From contig NZ_MSPP01000002.1 in the NCBI RefSeq assembly GCF_002150005.2, positions 434,001-498,000 of the forward strand: a stretch of DNA of 64,000 nt, in the 5' to 3' direction. The notes under the pieces were generated by a model. That model was not told the DNA's origin, made no database searches, and saw only the letters and a list, made by a program, of their open reading frames with translations. A program made the position numbers and the translations under genes. This document shows, in pieces, positions 1-8,362 of this stretch. The DNA comes from Marivivens niveibacter. Lineage in GTDB: Bacteria; Pseudomonadota; Alphaproteobacteria; Rhodobacterales; Rhodobacteraceae. The first letter of the stretch is position 1. Every line of letters starts with the position of its first letter.

Positions 1-1151
1 AGGTCTTCGCCGCCTTTGGTGCCGCGCTGAACGCGTTCCCAGACTTCGGCGTCGTCAGGCGATCCGAACCCCATTGGGCCCTGAAAATGTTCGTGTAGGC
101 GCATACGCATTTGGTTGGCGGCCTCTGGTCCGCCGTCCATGCCTAGGGCGATGTGACGGATGTCGGTTTGTTCCACCGATTTCGGGGTCAGTACGCGCAA
201 GAAAGACAGCGAAAATGAAACGTTCGGGAATAGGTTCAGGTTGAACCCTGCACCACTGACCGCCCGCACGATTTTGCGCATTTGCTCGTCAGGATATCCG
301 TCATCCAGCAGTTGCTGCGCCAGATCGGCGAAACGTTCGGGGATCGGGTCATCCAGGTTTTCGTCCAGATCCAGCAGTTCGGGGATCATCAGCATAACCG
401 AATGGCCGTTGCCCAGATCTTCGACATAGCCGACGCCTTTGTCCAAGAAATCGAACAGCTCGCCCGTTTCGCCATCCAGTGTCTGCATAAAGCTTTTGTG
501 GACGATCGGGAAATGGTAGGCGTCGGTGGTGTTTTCCAGCTGCACTTTCCAGTTCATCGGAACGGAAAACTGGTGTTCTCCCAATACTTTGACAGGAAAA
601 CCGCCGCCCTGTTTCATGAACAGATCGATGTAGCGGCAGACGCCTTCGCCCAGAAAATCAACCAGCGGTTCGGCGTCTTCGTTGAAGGTCGCGAAAACCA
701 TTCCGTTGTAGGATTCGGTTCGTAGTTTCAGCAGGCCATGCTGCGTTTTGTCGAAATCATCGCCGTATTGTTCAGGATACGGCAGCGCGCGCAGGCTACC
801 GTCTAGGCCATAGCCCCAACCGTGGTACGGGCATTGGAAGGACGATGTTTTGCCCTTTTTGACTTCGCAGACGGTGGCGGCGCGGTGACGGCAGCGGTTC
901 ACCATACAGTGGATTTTGCCCTTGCGGTCGCGCACAACGATCACAGGTTCCAGACCGACGTTCGAAAGTTTGAACGATCCTTTGTCCGGGAATTCGCTGT
1001 CATGGGCGACAAAGACCCAAGTCTTTTTGAAAATCTTTTCCATCTCTTCGGCGAAAAGGTCAGGATCTTCGTACATCGAGGTCGCAACCTCGGCAGTGTT
1101 GGTGTTGTACAGCGCGTCTAGGTCGCTGAATTTTGGCATATCTAGTGACAT
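1..1151 (-). CDS. iacC: Aromatic ring-hydroxylating dioxygenase alpha subunit, IacC-like (3' end outside window)
   Basis: Large subunit of a Rieske non-heme iron oxygenase; it would insert O2 into an aromatic ring using electrons from a reductase not in this window. Reading leftward from the ATG at 1151 (MSLDMPKFSDLDALYN), the Rieske ligands CRHR and QCPYHGW are clear near residues 80-105, and the catalytic-iron segment TDAYHFPIVH follows around residue 200. The C-terminus runs off the window, so the gene is partial only by position. It starts 12 bp after the small iacB-like gene, in the order amidase, flavoprotein, small protein, oxygenase. That order fits the indole-3-acetate (iac) operon, where IacC is such an oxygenase. 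The family call is firm; the substrate is inferred from neighbours. Confidence 0.8.
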   Translation of the reverse strand, partial: MSLDMPKFSDLDALYNTNTAEVATSMYEDPDLFAEEMEKIFKKTWVFVAHDSEFPDKGSFKLSNVGLEPVIVVRDRKGKIHCMVNRCRHRAATVCEVKKGKTSSFQCPYHGWGYGLDGSLRALPYPEQYGDDFDKTQHGLLKLRTESYNGMVFATFNEDAEPLVDFLGEGVCRYIDLFMKQGGGFPVKVLGEHQFSVPMNWKVQLENTTDAYHFPIVHKSFMQTLDGETGELFDFLDKGVGYVEDLGNGHSVMLMIPELLDLDENLDDPIPERFADLAQQLLDDGYPDEQMRKIVRAVSGAGFNLNLFPNVSFSLSFLRVLTPKSVEQTDIRHIALGMDGGPEAANQMRMRLHEHFQGPMGFGSPDDAEVWERVQRGTKGGED

Positions 1152-1163
1152 GGTGTCGGCCCT

Positions 1164-1526
1164 TTACAGCTGTGGGATTTCTAAAGCGCGGCCCATGCGC
1201 GCTTCGACGGTCATGTATTTCCAAAGGCGGTCGTTGCCTTCGCCGACGACGATGGTGCGCAGCAGGTTGCAGGCGGCTTGGACGTCTTCGCGGGTGGGGA
1301 AATCGGCCATGATGTACCATGTGAACGGAAACCCGACGGACGCGCCCACAAAGGTCTGGTCGTCATCAAAGGTGCCAACGATCTCAACGCCGTCCATCTG
1401 GTCGATCTTGAACATCAATTCCTGCGTTGCTTTCCAAACAGGGCCGATCTGATCGAATGGCAGGCTGAAAAACGCAGCGTGGTTGTTAAAGCACAGCAGG
1501 GTGCGGATCGGTTTTGTCTCGCTCAT
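1164..1526 (-). CDS. iacB: Small IacB-like protein of indole-acetate cluster
   Basis: A 120-residue soluble protein without a signal peptide or membrane segment. Its alternating strands and helices (LLCFNNHAAFF, MDGVEIVGTFDDDQ, FTWYIMADFPTREDVQ) look like a ferredoxin-like alpha-beta fold of the dimeric-barrel type. It sits 39 bp after the acyl-CoA-dehydrogenase-like gene and 12 bp before the Rieske oxygenase, the place IacB takes in known iac operons. IacB's biochemical role is not firmly established to my knowledge. The assignment therefore rests mostly on size and position. The start at 1526 has an AGGA-type ribosome site about 8 bases upstream. Confidence 0.6.
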   Translation of the reverse strand: MSETKPIRTLLCFNNHAAFFSLPFDQIGPVWKATQELMFKIDQMDGVEIVGTFDDDQTFVGASVGFPFTWYIMADFPTREDVQAACNLLRTIVVGEGNDRLWKYMTVEARMGRALEIPQL

Positions 1527-1565
1527 CTGTTTTGTCCTGTTGTCTGAATTCTGAAATGAAATGGA

Positions 1566-2714
1566 TTAGGGGTAGCCGGGCATCGTGGGTTGGTTGAACA
1601 GTCCCGCACCCGCCGCAGGCCATGTGCCAGCACCCATGAATGCGTGCTGGGCAACGCAGGCGGCATCGATCATGCAGCGACCCAGCGGATGGCCCGTGGT
1701 CATCACGCCCGACCCGCCGATGTTGAATGCGATCCGTGCGGCCTCGGCCCCGTCGGCGGCGGCTTTGGTCGCGACAAGGCGCAGTTTCACGCGCATGTCG
1801 TGGCTGATGTCGCCAGTGGTCAGCAGTTCGTCCCAGCCCGCTTCGATCGTGTCGTAAAACGCGGCCTTGGCGCCCATCAGGATGCCTTGGGCCTTGGCGT
1901 AGCCTTCTTGGACGTAAGGACGGGCACCGGGGTTTGGTGCGCCTGTGATTGATGCGCGTTCGGTGCTGTCTTTCATGAAATCCAGCGCTTCGCGGGCGGT
2001 GCCCAATGCGACAACGGCTAGAACCTGCGCGGCCAATGCCATGGCGGGGAAACGGAAAATCGGATCATCCATCGACGACGGTGCGCCGCGTACAAATGTC
2101 CATTCTGGGGCAACCGTGACGTTATCAACCACCGCATCATGCGATCCAGTCGCGGCCAAGCCGATGGTATCCCATGTTTCGTCGACTGTGACCGACGATT
2201 TAGGCAGGACGGCGACGCGCGGCAGGGGTGTGTCGTCACCGTCAATTTTTATACCGCAGCCAACCAGCGATGCGCCCATGATGCCTGAACACCATGGCCA
2301 GCGGCCTTTGACCACGTAGCCTTTGTCGGTTTTTGCGGCCTGCTGCGGTGGGAACAATGCGCCCGCAAAAACCGTGTTTGGATCGGCGCCATAGATTGCG
2401 GCATAGGTGTCCGTTGGTAGCGCGGCCAGATATGTTGCCGATACCCCGAATGATGCGACCCAGCCCGTTGATGCGTCAGCTGCCGAGATGTCTTCAATCA
2501 GACGGCAGAAATCGGCAGGCGATTTTTCATCGCCACCAAATCGGGCGGGAACAAAGGCACGATAGGCCCCGATTTGCTGAAGTTGCTCAACCGTGTCCTG
2601 CGGTATGTGACGCAGGTTTGAAAACTCCGAACGGCGGGCACGGATAGATTCTAATACAGCGGAATATTCGCTAGTTTCTGACTGGCTTGTGGCCAATCTA
2701 GTGACTTTGTTCAT
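1566..2714 (-). CDS. iacA: Acyl-CoA dehydrogenase-like flavin monooxygenase, IacA-like
   Basis: A 382-residue protein with the fold of acyl-CoA dehydrogenases and group D flavin monooxygenases: an N-terminal helical part (residues 1-110), a middle beta domain with the signature KGRWPWCSGIMGA, and a C-terminal helical domain ending in NIGGSGVMTTGHPLGR. That tail is typical of hydroxylases of this fold such as IacA, which hydroxylates indole-3-acetate using reduced flavin supplied by a partner reductase. I start at the ATG at 2714 rather than the longer frame, because it overlaps the amidase stop (ATGA), indicating translational coupling. The flavin-reductase partner is not in this window. Alternative: a related hydroxylase for another aromatic compound. 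Confidence 0.72.
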   Translation of the reverse strand: MNKVTRLATSQSETSEYSAVLESIRARRSEFSNLRHIPQDTVEQLQQIGAYRAFVPARFGGDEKSPADFCRLIEDISAADASTGWVASFGVSATYLAALPTDTYAAIYGADPNTVFAGALFPPQQAAKTDKGYVVKGRWPWCSGIMGASLVGCGIKIDGDDTPLPRVAVLPKSSVTVDETWDTIGLAATGSHDAVVDNVTVAPEWTFVRGAPSSMDDPIFRFPAMALAAQVLAVVALGTAREALDFMKDSTERASITGAPNPGARPYVQEGYAKAQGILMGAKAAFYDTIEAGWDELLTTGDISHDMRVKLRLVATKAAADGAEAARIAFNIGGSGVMTTGHPLGRCMIDAACVAQHAFMGAGTWPAAGAGLFNQPTMPGYP

Positions 2715-3883
2715 TGTTCGAATTCCTTGATTAACGCGGGGCCGCGGAAATAGGGGGTGCAACCGACAAACCAATCGGCAATCGCACAAAGGTCTGCGTC
2801 TGCGCCTTTGCGGCCAACGATTTGCAGGCCGACAGGCAGGCCCGTGTTGGTGCGGGCGGGCAAGGTGATTGCGGGATGACCGCTAAGGTTAAAGGGACGC
2901 AAGAAACGGGTCAGCGGCAGGATTGTTGCCGGATCCAAAGCTTGGGTCAGGGTCGGCGGAATAACGGGCAGCGCAGGGGTGACGATGGCGTCATAGCGGG
3001 CCAGCAGCGCGTCCACTTCGTCAGTAAAGGTCGCGCGGATGTATTCAGCGGCATCGTATTGATCTTTGGTCACGCTGCGGGCCGCGATCAGCCGTGCGCG
3101 GACATCATCACCTAAAGGCGCATTTTCATCGATCAAATGTCCGAATTCTGCGGCCATTTCATAGGCGATGATCGTCATGCCTGCGTCGAAAGCCGCGCCC
3201 ATGTGAGGCAGCTGTTCGTAGGCCATGTCGGGGTAGGACTCCATCAACGAGATGACCAGCGGATCGCCGACTTCGCGGGTGAGGTCAGATTTGATGCGGG
3301 CCAGTTTTGGCGGATGTTTGATGGATGTGCGTTTGAAGGTGGGGTCAATCGTGGCCATGCCTGTCTGCAGCATGTTCATGTCGCGGGCAAAAACGCCGAC
3401 GCAATCCAACGTGCTGTTTACAGGTGTCAGGCCATCGCGGGATACGCGGCCAAAGGTCGGTTTGAATCCGAACACGCCGCAGCAGACCGCAGGTTGACGG
3501 ACCGAACCGCCTGTATCTGTGCCCACGGCGAAATCACACAGGCCCGATGCGACAGCGACCGCCGATCCTGACGATGACCCACCAGGGATGCGATCGGGCC
3601 AAATTGGATTGATGGGGGTGCCGAAATAGTCGTTCGCACCCGTCATGCCATAGGCCAGTTCGTGCATATTTGCCTTGCCGATAATGCGGCATCCTGCAGC
3701 GATCAGATTGTCAACAACTGTGGCGTTTTGTGCTGCGACCGGCCCCGTAGAAAAGGTTTCTGACCCTGCAGACGTGATATAGCCTGCGATGTCGATGCAG
3801 TCCTTGATGGCAACAGTCGGTCCGTCGCCTCCTAAGGAAAGAGGCTGGACCAACGCATTAAAGGCGTCGGTGTGGCGTGTCAT
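2711..3883 (-). CDS. iacH: Amidase signature family hydrolase, IacH-like
   Basis: A 390-residue amidase-signature enzyme. The Ser-cisSer-Lys triad is visible: Lys27 in TVAIKDCIDIAG, a cis-Ser in GGSSSGSAVAVASG (about 101-114), and the nucleophile Ser127 in GTDTGGSVRQPA. The family hydrolyses amide bonds; in iac clusters the amidase is thought to feed indole-acetamide-type conjugates into the pathway. It is the first gene of the left-pointing set, and its stop overlaps the start of the next gene. A TTGACG box and a perfect 15-bp palindrome lie about 50-75 bp upstream. The enzyme family is certain, while the exact amide substrate is inferred from the neighbours. Confidence 0.75.
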   Translation of the reverse strand: MTRHTDAFNALVQPLSLGGDGPTVAIKDCIDIAGYITSAGSETFSTGPVAAQNATVVDNLIAAGCRIIGKANMHELAYGMTGANDYFGTPINPIWPDRIPGGSSSGSAVAVASGLCDFAVGTDTGGSVRQPAVCCGVFGFKPTFGRVSRDGLTPVNSTLDCVGVFARDMNMLQTGMATIDPTFKRTSIKHPPKLARIKSDLTREVGDPLVISLMESYPDMAYEQLPHMGAAFDAGMTIIAYEMAAEFGHLIDENAPLGDDVRARLIAARSVTKDQYDAAEYIRATFTDEVDALLARYDAIVTPALPVIPPTLTQALDPATILPLTRFLRPFNLSGHPAITLPARTNTGLPVGLQIVGRKGADADLCAIADWFVGCTPYFRGPALIKEFEQ

Positions 3884-3935
3884 AGGTTTTCCGATTTCGT
3901 CTTTGCTGATTACAGCGGATATACAGTAACTTTCA

Positions 3936-3956
3936 CGTAAATAATTTACGCGTCAA
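3936..3956 (-). promoter_or_regulatory. Putative iac promoter -35 box with 6-3-6 palindromic operator
   Basis: The palindrome CGTAAATAATTTACG (3936-3950) is exact, with two 6-base arms and a 3-base spacer. It abuts a minus-strand TTGACG (3956-3951) that would serve as a -35 box for the amidase gene starting at 3883. An operator there would lie between -35 and -10, a place where MarR-type repressors such as IacR commonly act. No -10 element of good quality is evident. The rest of the 259-bp gap is AT-rich with no ORF. The regulator itself is not in the window. Confidence 0.4.
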
Positions 3957-4142
3957 TCACCGACAGTCGGAAAAATATGAAAACCGCAAAAACTGGAATA
4001 TTACCGCATTTATGTTATGCACATGTTGCAAATTGGCGTCTAAAAAATGTGCATCGCTGAGATTTCACCGATTTCAGCACGATTCGATGCGAGATCTGTG
4101 ATCCATTAAATCGGATTTTTAGGTGATTAATACCCTATTGGG

Positions 4143-4859
4143 TCACAGTAAAAGGGGCCAAATCAATGGCAGTGCCAGCGCGGTGACCAAGGCATTGAGG
4201 CCCATTGCCAGGCCTGAAAACGCCCCCGCGACCTCTCCGATCTGTAGGGCGCGCGCGGTGCCAACGCCGTGGGCGGCAGTACCGATGGCGAAACCTGCGG
4301 CCCGTTGATCAGTGACGCGCAGCAGCGATAATACCGCTGGTCCAATCGCCGCGCCTGTGATGCCAGTGCCCATCACAAAAACGACCGCAAGGGCGGGAAT
4401 CCCGTTCAGTTGTTCGGCAACTGCCATGGCAACAGGTGATGTCACGGATTTCGGCGCAGCAGAGGCAAGGATGTCTGCGGGCAAATCGAACCACCATAAC
4501 AACCCGACAGCAGATGCCATCCCCGCAAAGGATCCGATGCATAGACTGATAATAAGGGGCCATGCGGCCTCTTTCACGCGGTCCAACTGACGATACAGCG
4601 GAACAGCCAGCGAAACAGTCGCCGGGCCCAGTAGGAAATGGACGAACTGGGCGCCGTCGAAATAGGTTTCATAGCTGGTGTTGCTAAGGGTTAGGATCGT
4701 GATGATGACCACTACAGCGACCAAAACAGGGTTCAACAATGCAAAATTACCCGAAGCGCGAAATGCATACAGCGCCAGTTGATAGGCAACCAGTGTCAGT
4801 GTCAGGTGAAACAAAGGCGAGGCGCTAAGGTAGACCCAAACCTGAAATAAGTTATCCAT
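4143..4859 (-). CDS. lrgB: LrgB family protein
   Basis: A 238-residue inner-membrane protein with about seven hydrophobic segments and the family signatures APKSVTSPVAMAVAEQL and GTAAHGVGTARA. LrgB works with LrgA as a two-component membrane system; in Gram-positives it modulates murein hydrolase activity, and in plants and some bacteria the homologue transports glycolate or pyruvate. The start overlaps the lrgA stop by 8 bp, so the pair is co-translated. In an alphaproteobacterium I would favour small-organic-acid transport over autolysis control, but nothing in the sequence decides this. Confidence 0.9.
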   Translation of the reverse strand: MDNLFQVWVYLSASPLFHLTLTLVAYQLALYAFRASGNFALLNPVLVAVVVIITILTLSNTSYETYFDGAQFVHFLLGPATVSLAVPLYRQLDRVKEAAWPLIISLCIGSFAGMASAVGLLWWFDLPADILASAAPKSVTSPVAMAVAEQLNGIPALAVVFVMGTGITGAAIGPAVLSLLRVTDQRAAGFAIGTAAHGVGTARALQIGEVAGAFSGLAMGLNALVTALALPLIWPLLL

Positions 4860-5199
4860 CGCGGCGACCTTTCAGCAGCAGCTGAAGAACGACACCCGTT
4901 ACGCCAATCCCAACAATAGTGCTGACTAAGATAGACAGGCTAAAGGCAACCAGATGGGATGCCAAAAGCCCAAGGTAGACCATCACTCCAGTGGCCGCAG
5001 GCACGTAGAGCAATTGCATATGCCGCTGGAGCCCGTCCGTCACCTCGGCCAATTCGGCGGGGACGTGTCCGCGGATCACAAGGAACAGTAGCAACGCCAA
5101 TAATCCGGCGACCGGCCCTGGGATAGGTAATCCAAACGAGCCAATAAACAGTTCGCCAACCAATTGGCAGACGAAAATCAACGTCAGATACTTTAACAT
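4852..5199 (-). CDS. lrgA: CidA/LrgA family holin-like protein
   Basis: A 115-residue protein with four hydrophobic helices and the family signature GLPIPGPVAGLLALLL near residues 23-38, followed by the HMQLLYVPAATGVMVY region. It is the small membrane partner of LrgB, encoded directly downstream with an 8-bp overlap. The gene begins 51 bp after the end of trhO on the same strand and may be read through from it. Length and topology are normal for the family. Confidence 0.88.
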   Translation of the reverse strand: MLKYLTLIFVCQLVGELFIGSFGLPIPGPVAGLLALLLFLVIRGHVPAELAEVTDGLQRHMQLLYVPAATGVMVYLGLLASHLVAFSLSILVSTIVGIGVTGVVLQLLLKGRRDG

Positions 5200-5250
5200 T
5201 GCGCCCCCTTAACATGCCGCAATTCAGTTTGGCACGTTTGGGACGGCTAG

Positions 5251-6159
5251 TTAAAGATCAGCGCCCAAATGTTTTTCGCCGCGTTTTTTTGCCAGTTGGA
5301 TCTGTTTCTGGCGTTCGCGGAAACGGGCTTTGTCGGTGTCTGATGTTTTGTCGATGCACAGGTGGCAGGATACGCCTTCTTCCCATTCGGGGCGGTTCTT
5401 GTCCTCTGGCATGATCGGGTGACGGCATGCGTGGCACATTTCGTGCGGGCCTTCCTTTAGGCCGTGACCAACGGATACACGGCCGTCAAAAACGAAACAG
5501 TCGCCTTTCCACAGGCTTTCGTCCTCGGGGACTTCCTCCAGGTATTTCAGGATGCCGCCCTGCAGGTGGTACACTTCGTCGATGCCCTGCTGTTTGACAA
5601 AGTTCGTCGATTTTTCACAGCGGATGCCGCCCGTACAGAACATCGCGATGCGTTTGTTGTGGAAACGCTCTTTGTTTTCTTCCCACCATGCGGGGAATTC
5701 GCCAAAGGACTTGGTTTCGGGATCGATCGCGTTTTCAAACGTGCCGATGGCGTATTCGTAATCGTTGCGGGTGTCGATCACCACAACGTCGGGCGCGCTG
5801 ATCAATTCGTTCCAGTCTTTGGGTTCGACGTAGTGGCCCACGGCTGCGCGCGGATCAACGTCCGGCTGGCCCATGGTCACGATTTCCTTTTTCAGGCGCA
5901 CCTTCATTTTGCCGAAGGGCTGTTCGGACGCTGTCGACAGTTTCCAAACGATGTCGGAACATCCGGGCAATGCCTTGATATGCGCAAGCAGTTTGTCGAT
6001 CGCTGGGCCCTTACCCGCGACGGTGCCGTTGATGCCTTCTTTGGCCAGCAACAGGGATCCGGTGATCTCTTGCGATTTACACAAATCCAATAGCGGCCCG
6101 CGAATGGCTGCAGGGTCCGCAAACGGGGTGAAGTGATATAGAGCGCAAACTGTAAACAT
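5251..6159 (-). CDS. trhO: tRNA uridine(34) hydroxylase TrhO (YceA family)
   Basis: A 302-residue rhodanese-domain enzyme that makes 5-hydroxyuridine at tRNA wobble position 34 using O2. The N-terminal acylphosphatase-like part holds [14 protein letters not shown] (37-50). The rhodanese core carries catalytic Cys175 in CTGGIRCEK, and a C-terminal Cys-rich segment ([12 protein letters not shown]) is typical of the family. Length is standard. It is transcribed leftward toward lrgAB and is divergent from pncA. This is one of two U34-modifying rhodanese-type enzymes in the window, the other being mnmH. Confidence 0.93.
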   Translation of the reverse strand: MFTVCALYHFTPFADPAAIRGPLLDLCKSQEITGSLLLAKEGINGTVAGKGPAIDKLLAHIKALPGCSDIVWKLSTASEQPFGKMKVRLKKEIVTMGQPDVDPRAAVGHYVEPKDWNELISAPDVVVIDTRNDYEYAIGTFENAIDPETKSFGEFPAWWEENKERFHNKRIAMFCTGGIRCEKSTNFVKQQGIDEVYHLQGGILKYLEEVPEDESLWKGDCFVFDGRVSVGHGLKEGPHEMCHACRHPIMPEDKNRPEWEEGVSCHLCIDKTSDTDKARFRERQKQIQLAKKRGEKHLGADL

Positions 6160-6273
6160 GGTTTCCCCTTACGCCTGTCGAATAGATTCAGCAAGCGCGG
6201 CGAAATGTCATTGCCCGCGTTGACGGCGCAAAGAACCACGTTAGGGTCAAAACCAACCTGACAGGAGAGTGAG

Positions 6274-6876
6274 ATGACCAAATCCACAACCGCGCTGATC
6301 GTCATCGACGTGCAAAATGATTTCTGCCCCGGCGGTGCGCTGGCTGTGGCGGGCGGCGATGAAATCGTCGCGGGCATCAACGAAATTATGGACGATTTCG
6401 GCGCTGTTATCCTGACCCAAGACTGGCACCCAGCGGGCCATTCGTCATTCGCGTCCAGCCACGCGGGCAAATCCCCGATGGAGCTGATCGAAATGCCCTA
6501 CGGCCCCCAAGTGCTATGGCCTGATCACTGTGTTCAGGGCACCAAAGGCGCTGAATTCCACCCCGATCTGCGGATAGACGGCGATCTGATCATCCGCAAA
6601 GGGTTCAATCCTGCCATTGACAGCTATTCTGCGTTCTTTGAAAACGACCACACGACCCCAACAGGGCTGGACGGGTATTTGCGTACCCGTGGGATTACGG
6701 ACCTGACTCTGGTCGGTTTGGCGACTGATTTTTGCGTGAACTATTCCGCCGTGGATGCCGCCAAACTAGGTTATACCGTGACCGTCCGCACCGATCTGTG
6801 CCGAGGCATTGATTTCGACGGGTCGATGGTTGCGGCCATCGACGGAATGCGCGCCGCTGGCGTTGACGTTCAATAA
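6274..6876 (+). CDS. pncA: Nicotinamidase
   Basis: A 200-residue isochorismatase-fold hydrolase converting nicotinamide to nicotinate and ammonia in NAD salvage. The triad Asp12 (IDVQNDFCPGG), Lys109 (IIRKGFN) and Cys154 (LATDFCVNY) is complete, as are metal ligands Asp50 and His52 (TQDWHPAGH) and His85. A GGAGAG ribosome site precedes the ATG. A TTGACG at 6220 with TAGGGT 16 bases later could be its promoter. The product feeds pncB, which starts 38 bp downstream. Confidence 0.95.
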   Translation: MTKSTTALIVIDVQNDFCPGGALAVAGGDEIVAGINEIMDDFGAVILTQDWHPAGHSSFASSHAGKSPMELIEMPYGPQVLWPDHCVQGTKGAEFHPDLRIDGDLIIRKGFNPAIDSYSAFFENDHTTPTGLDGYLRTRGITDLTLVGLATDFCVNYSAVDAAKLGYTVTVRTDLCRGIDFDGSMVAAIDGMRAAGVDVQ

Positions 6877-6914
6877 CCTGATACACGGGCCGCAATCGGC
6901 ACAAGGAACGCACC

Positions 6915-8207
6915 ATGGTTGATATCGCGACCCGAGTTTGGAACCACAAATGGAAGATCGATCCGATCGTCCGGTCCTTGATCGATACTGATTTCTATAA
7001 ACTGCTGATGTGTCAGTCGGTGTTCCGCAACAAACGCGACACGCAGGTTACGTTCAGCCTGATCAACCGCGCCAAACACATCCGCCTTGCCGATATGATC
7101 GACGAAGGCGAATTGCGCGAACAGCTGGATCACGTGCGGTCCCTGTCGCTGACGCGCGGAGAATCCACGTGGCTGCGCGGGAACACGTTCTACGGAAAAC
7201 GCCAGATGTTCCGCCCCGATTTTATGGAGTGGTTCGAAAACCTGCGCTTGCCCGACTACCATCTGGAAAAACGAGACGGCCAATATGAACTGACCTTCGA
7301 AGGCACCTGGCCCGAGGTGATGCTCTGGGAAATCCCCGCCCTTGCCATCCTGATGGAGCTGCGGTCGCGCGCCGTGCTGAACACCATGGGGAAATTCGAA
7401 CTTCAGGTGCTATACGCCCGCGCGATGACCAAGCTGTGGGAAAAGGTGCAGTCCCTGCGAGAAATTCCCGACCTGAAACTGGCCGATTTTGGCACCCGCC
7501 GCCGCCATTCCTATCTGTGGCAGGATTTCTGCGTTCAGGCCCTGATCGAAGGGCTGGGCGATAAATTCACGGGCACGTCGAACTGCTCCATCGCCATGCA
7601 CCGCGACCTAGAGGCGATCGGCACAAACGCTCACGAACTGCCCATGGTCTATGCCGCGCTGGCCCGTGATGACGCCGCGCTGCGCAATGCGCCCTATGAC
7701 GTGCTGGCCGATTGGCAAGAAGAACACGATGGCAATCTGCGCATCATCTTACCCGACACCTACGGGACCAAGGGGTTTCTGGACGGCGCGCCCGATTGGC
7801 TGGCGGGCTGGACGGGCATCCGTATCGACAGCGGAGACCCCGCAACAGCCGCCGAAACCGCGATTCAGTGGTGGAAAGACCGGGGCGAAGACCCGACGCA
7901 AAAGCTCATTATCTTTTCGGATGGGCTGGACGTGCAGAAAATCCACGAACTATCGGATCAATTCCGAGGGCGCGTCCGCGCGTCATTCGGGTGGGGCACA
8001 ATGCTGACCAATGATTTCATCGGCCTGACCCCTAACGACGCGCTCGCCCCATTTAGTCTGGTCTGCAAAGCGGTGTCCGCCAACGGCCACCCCACCGTCA
8101 AACTCAGCGACAACCCCAACAAAGCCATGGGCCCCACAGACGAAGTCGCCCGTTATAAAAGCGTGTTCGGGGTAGGGGAGCAGGAAAAATTCGAAGTTAG
8201 GGTTTAG
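6915..8207 (+). CDS. pncB: Nicotinate phosphoribosyltransferase
   Basis: A 430-residue cytosolic enzyme joining nicotinate with PRPP to give nicotinate mononucleotide, the step after PncA. Signatures include LIDTDFYKLLMCQSVF near the N-terminus, the FGTRRRHSY segment with the conserved His, the phosphate-binding region GIRIDSGDPA, and GWGTMLTND. Length agrees with the bacterial PncB type. It follows pncA by 38 bp on the same strand and ends directly before a strong terminator, so the two form a short NAD-salvage operon. Confidence 0.96.
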   Translation: MVDIATRVWNHKWKIDPIVRSLIDTDFYKLLMCQSVFRNKRDTQVTFSLINRAKHIRLADMIDEGELREQLDHVRSLSLTRGESTWLRGNTFYGKRQMFRPDFMEWFENLRLPDYHLEKRDGQYELTFEGTWPEVMLWEIPALAILMELRSRAVLNTMGKFELQVLYARAMTKLWEKVQSLREIPDLKLADFGTRRRHSYLWQDFCVQALIEGLGDKFTGTSNCSIAMHRDLEAIGTNAHELPMVYAALARDDAALRNAPYDVLADWQEEHDGNLRIILPDTYGTKGFLDGAPDWLAGWTGIRIDSGDPATAAETAIQWWKDRGEDPTQKLIIFSDGLDVQKIHELSDQFRGRVRASFGWGTMLTNDFIGLTPNDALAPFSLVCKAVSANGHPTVKLSDNPNKAMGPTDEVARYKSVFGVGEQEKFEVRV

Positions 8208-8208
8208 T

Positions 8209-8258
8209 GCGAGAGCCGTAAGGCAGCTCTCGCGAAGTCGAACTATTTCGACTTTTTT
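8209..8258 (+). terminator. Double stem-loop terminator after pncB
   Basis: Two hairpins follow the pncB stop. The first is GCGAGAGC (8209-8216) with GCTCTCGC (8226-8233). The second is AAGTCGAA (8235-8242) with TTCGACTT (8247-8254), running into six T residues. The second overlaps the last codons of the convergent 39-residue gene. Confidence 0.8.
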
Positions 8259-8362
8259 ATGGTCTCAACAACATGAGTGCTTTTATGTTGTTGGGCTTTC
8301 TTTACCGTTGTGAAGCGGCCTGTTTTCGCACTTCTTCCAACCTTAAAAGTCTTTTTAGCCAT
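8243..8362 (-). CDS. Small basic protein, 39 residues, GRSAKTGRF motif
   Basis: A minus-strand ORF beginning MAKKTFKVGRSAKTGRF and ending THVVETIKKSK. It is preceded by AAGGAACG, a well-placed ribosome site, and ends inside the terminator hairpin shared with pncB. The pattern (KVGR.A.TGRF..VK.A, then T.VVE.IKK) resembles small alphaproteobacterial proteins that I recall sitting near toxin-antitoxin genes. No toxin partner is evident here: upstream there is only a 25-codon ORF. Function unknown. Confidence comes from the ribosome site and the recognisable sequence pattern. Confidence 0.6.
   Translation of the reverse strand: MAKKTFKVGRSAKTGRFTTVKKAQQHKSTHVVETIKKSK

Noticed and set aside
5464-6093. 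209-codon plus-strand ORF
   Set aside because: Antisense shadow of trhO.
6220-6247. Promoter-like TTGACG ... TAGGGT before pncA
   Set aside because: The -10 match is weak; mentioned with pncA but not listed as a feature.
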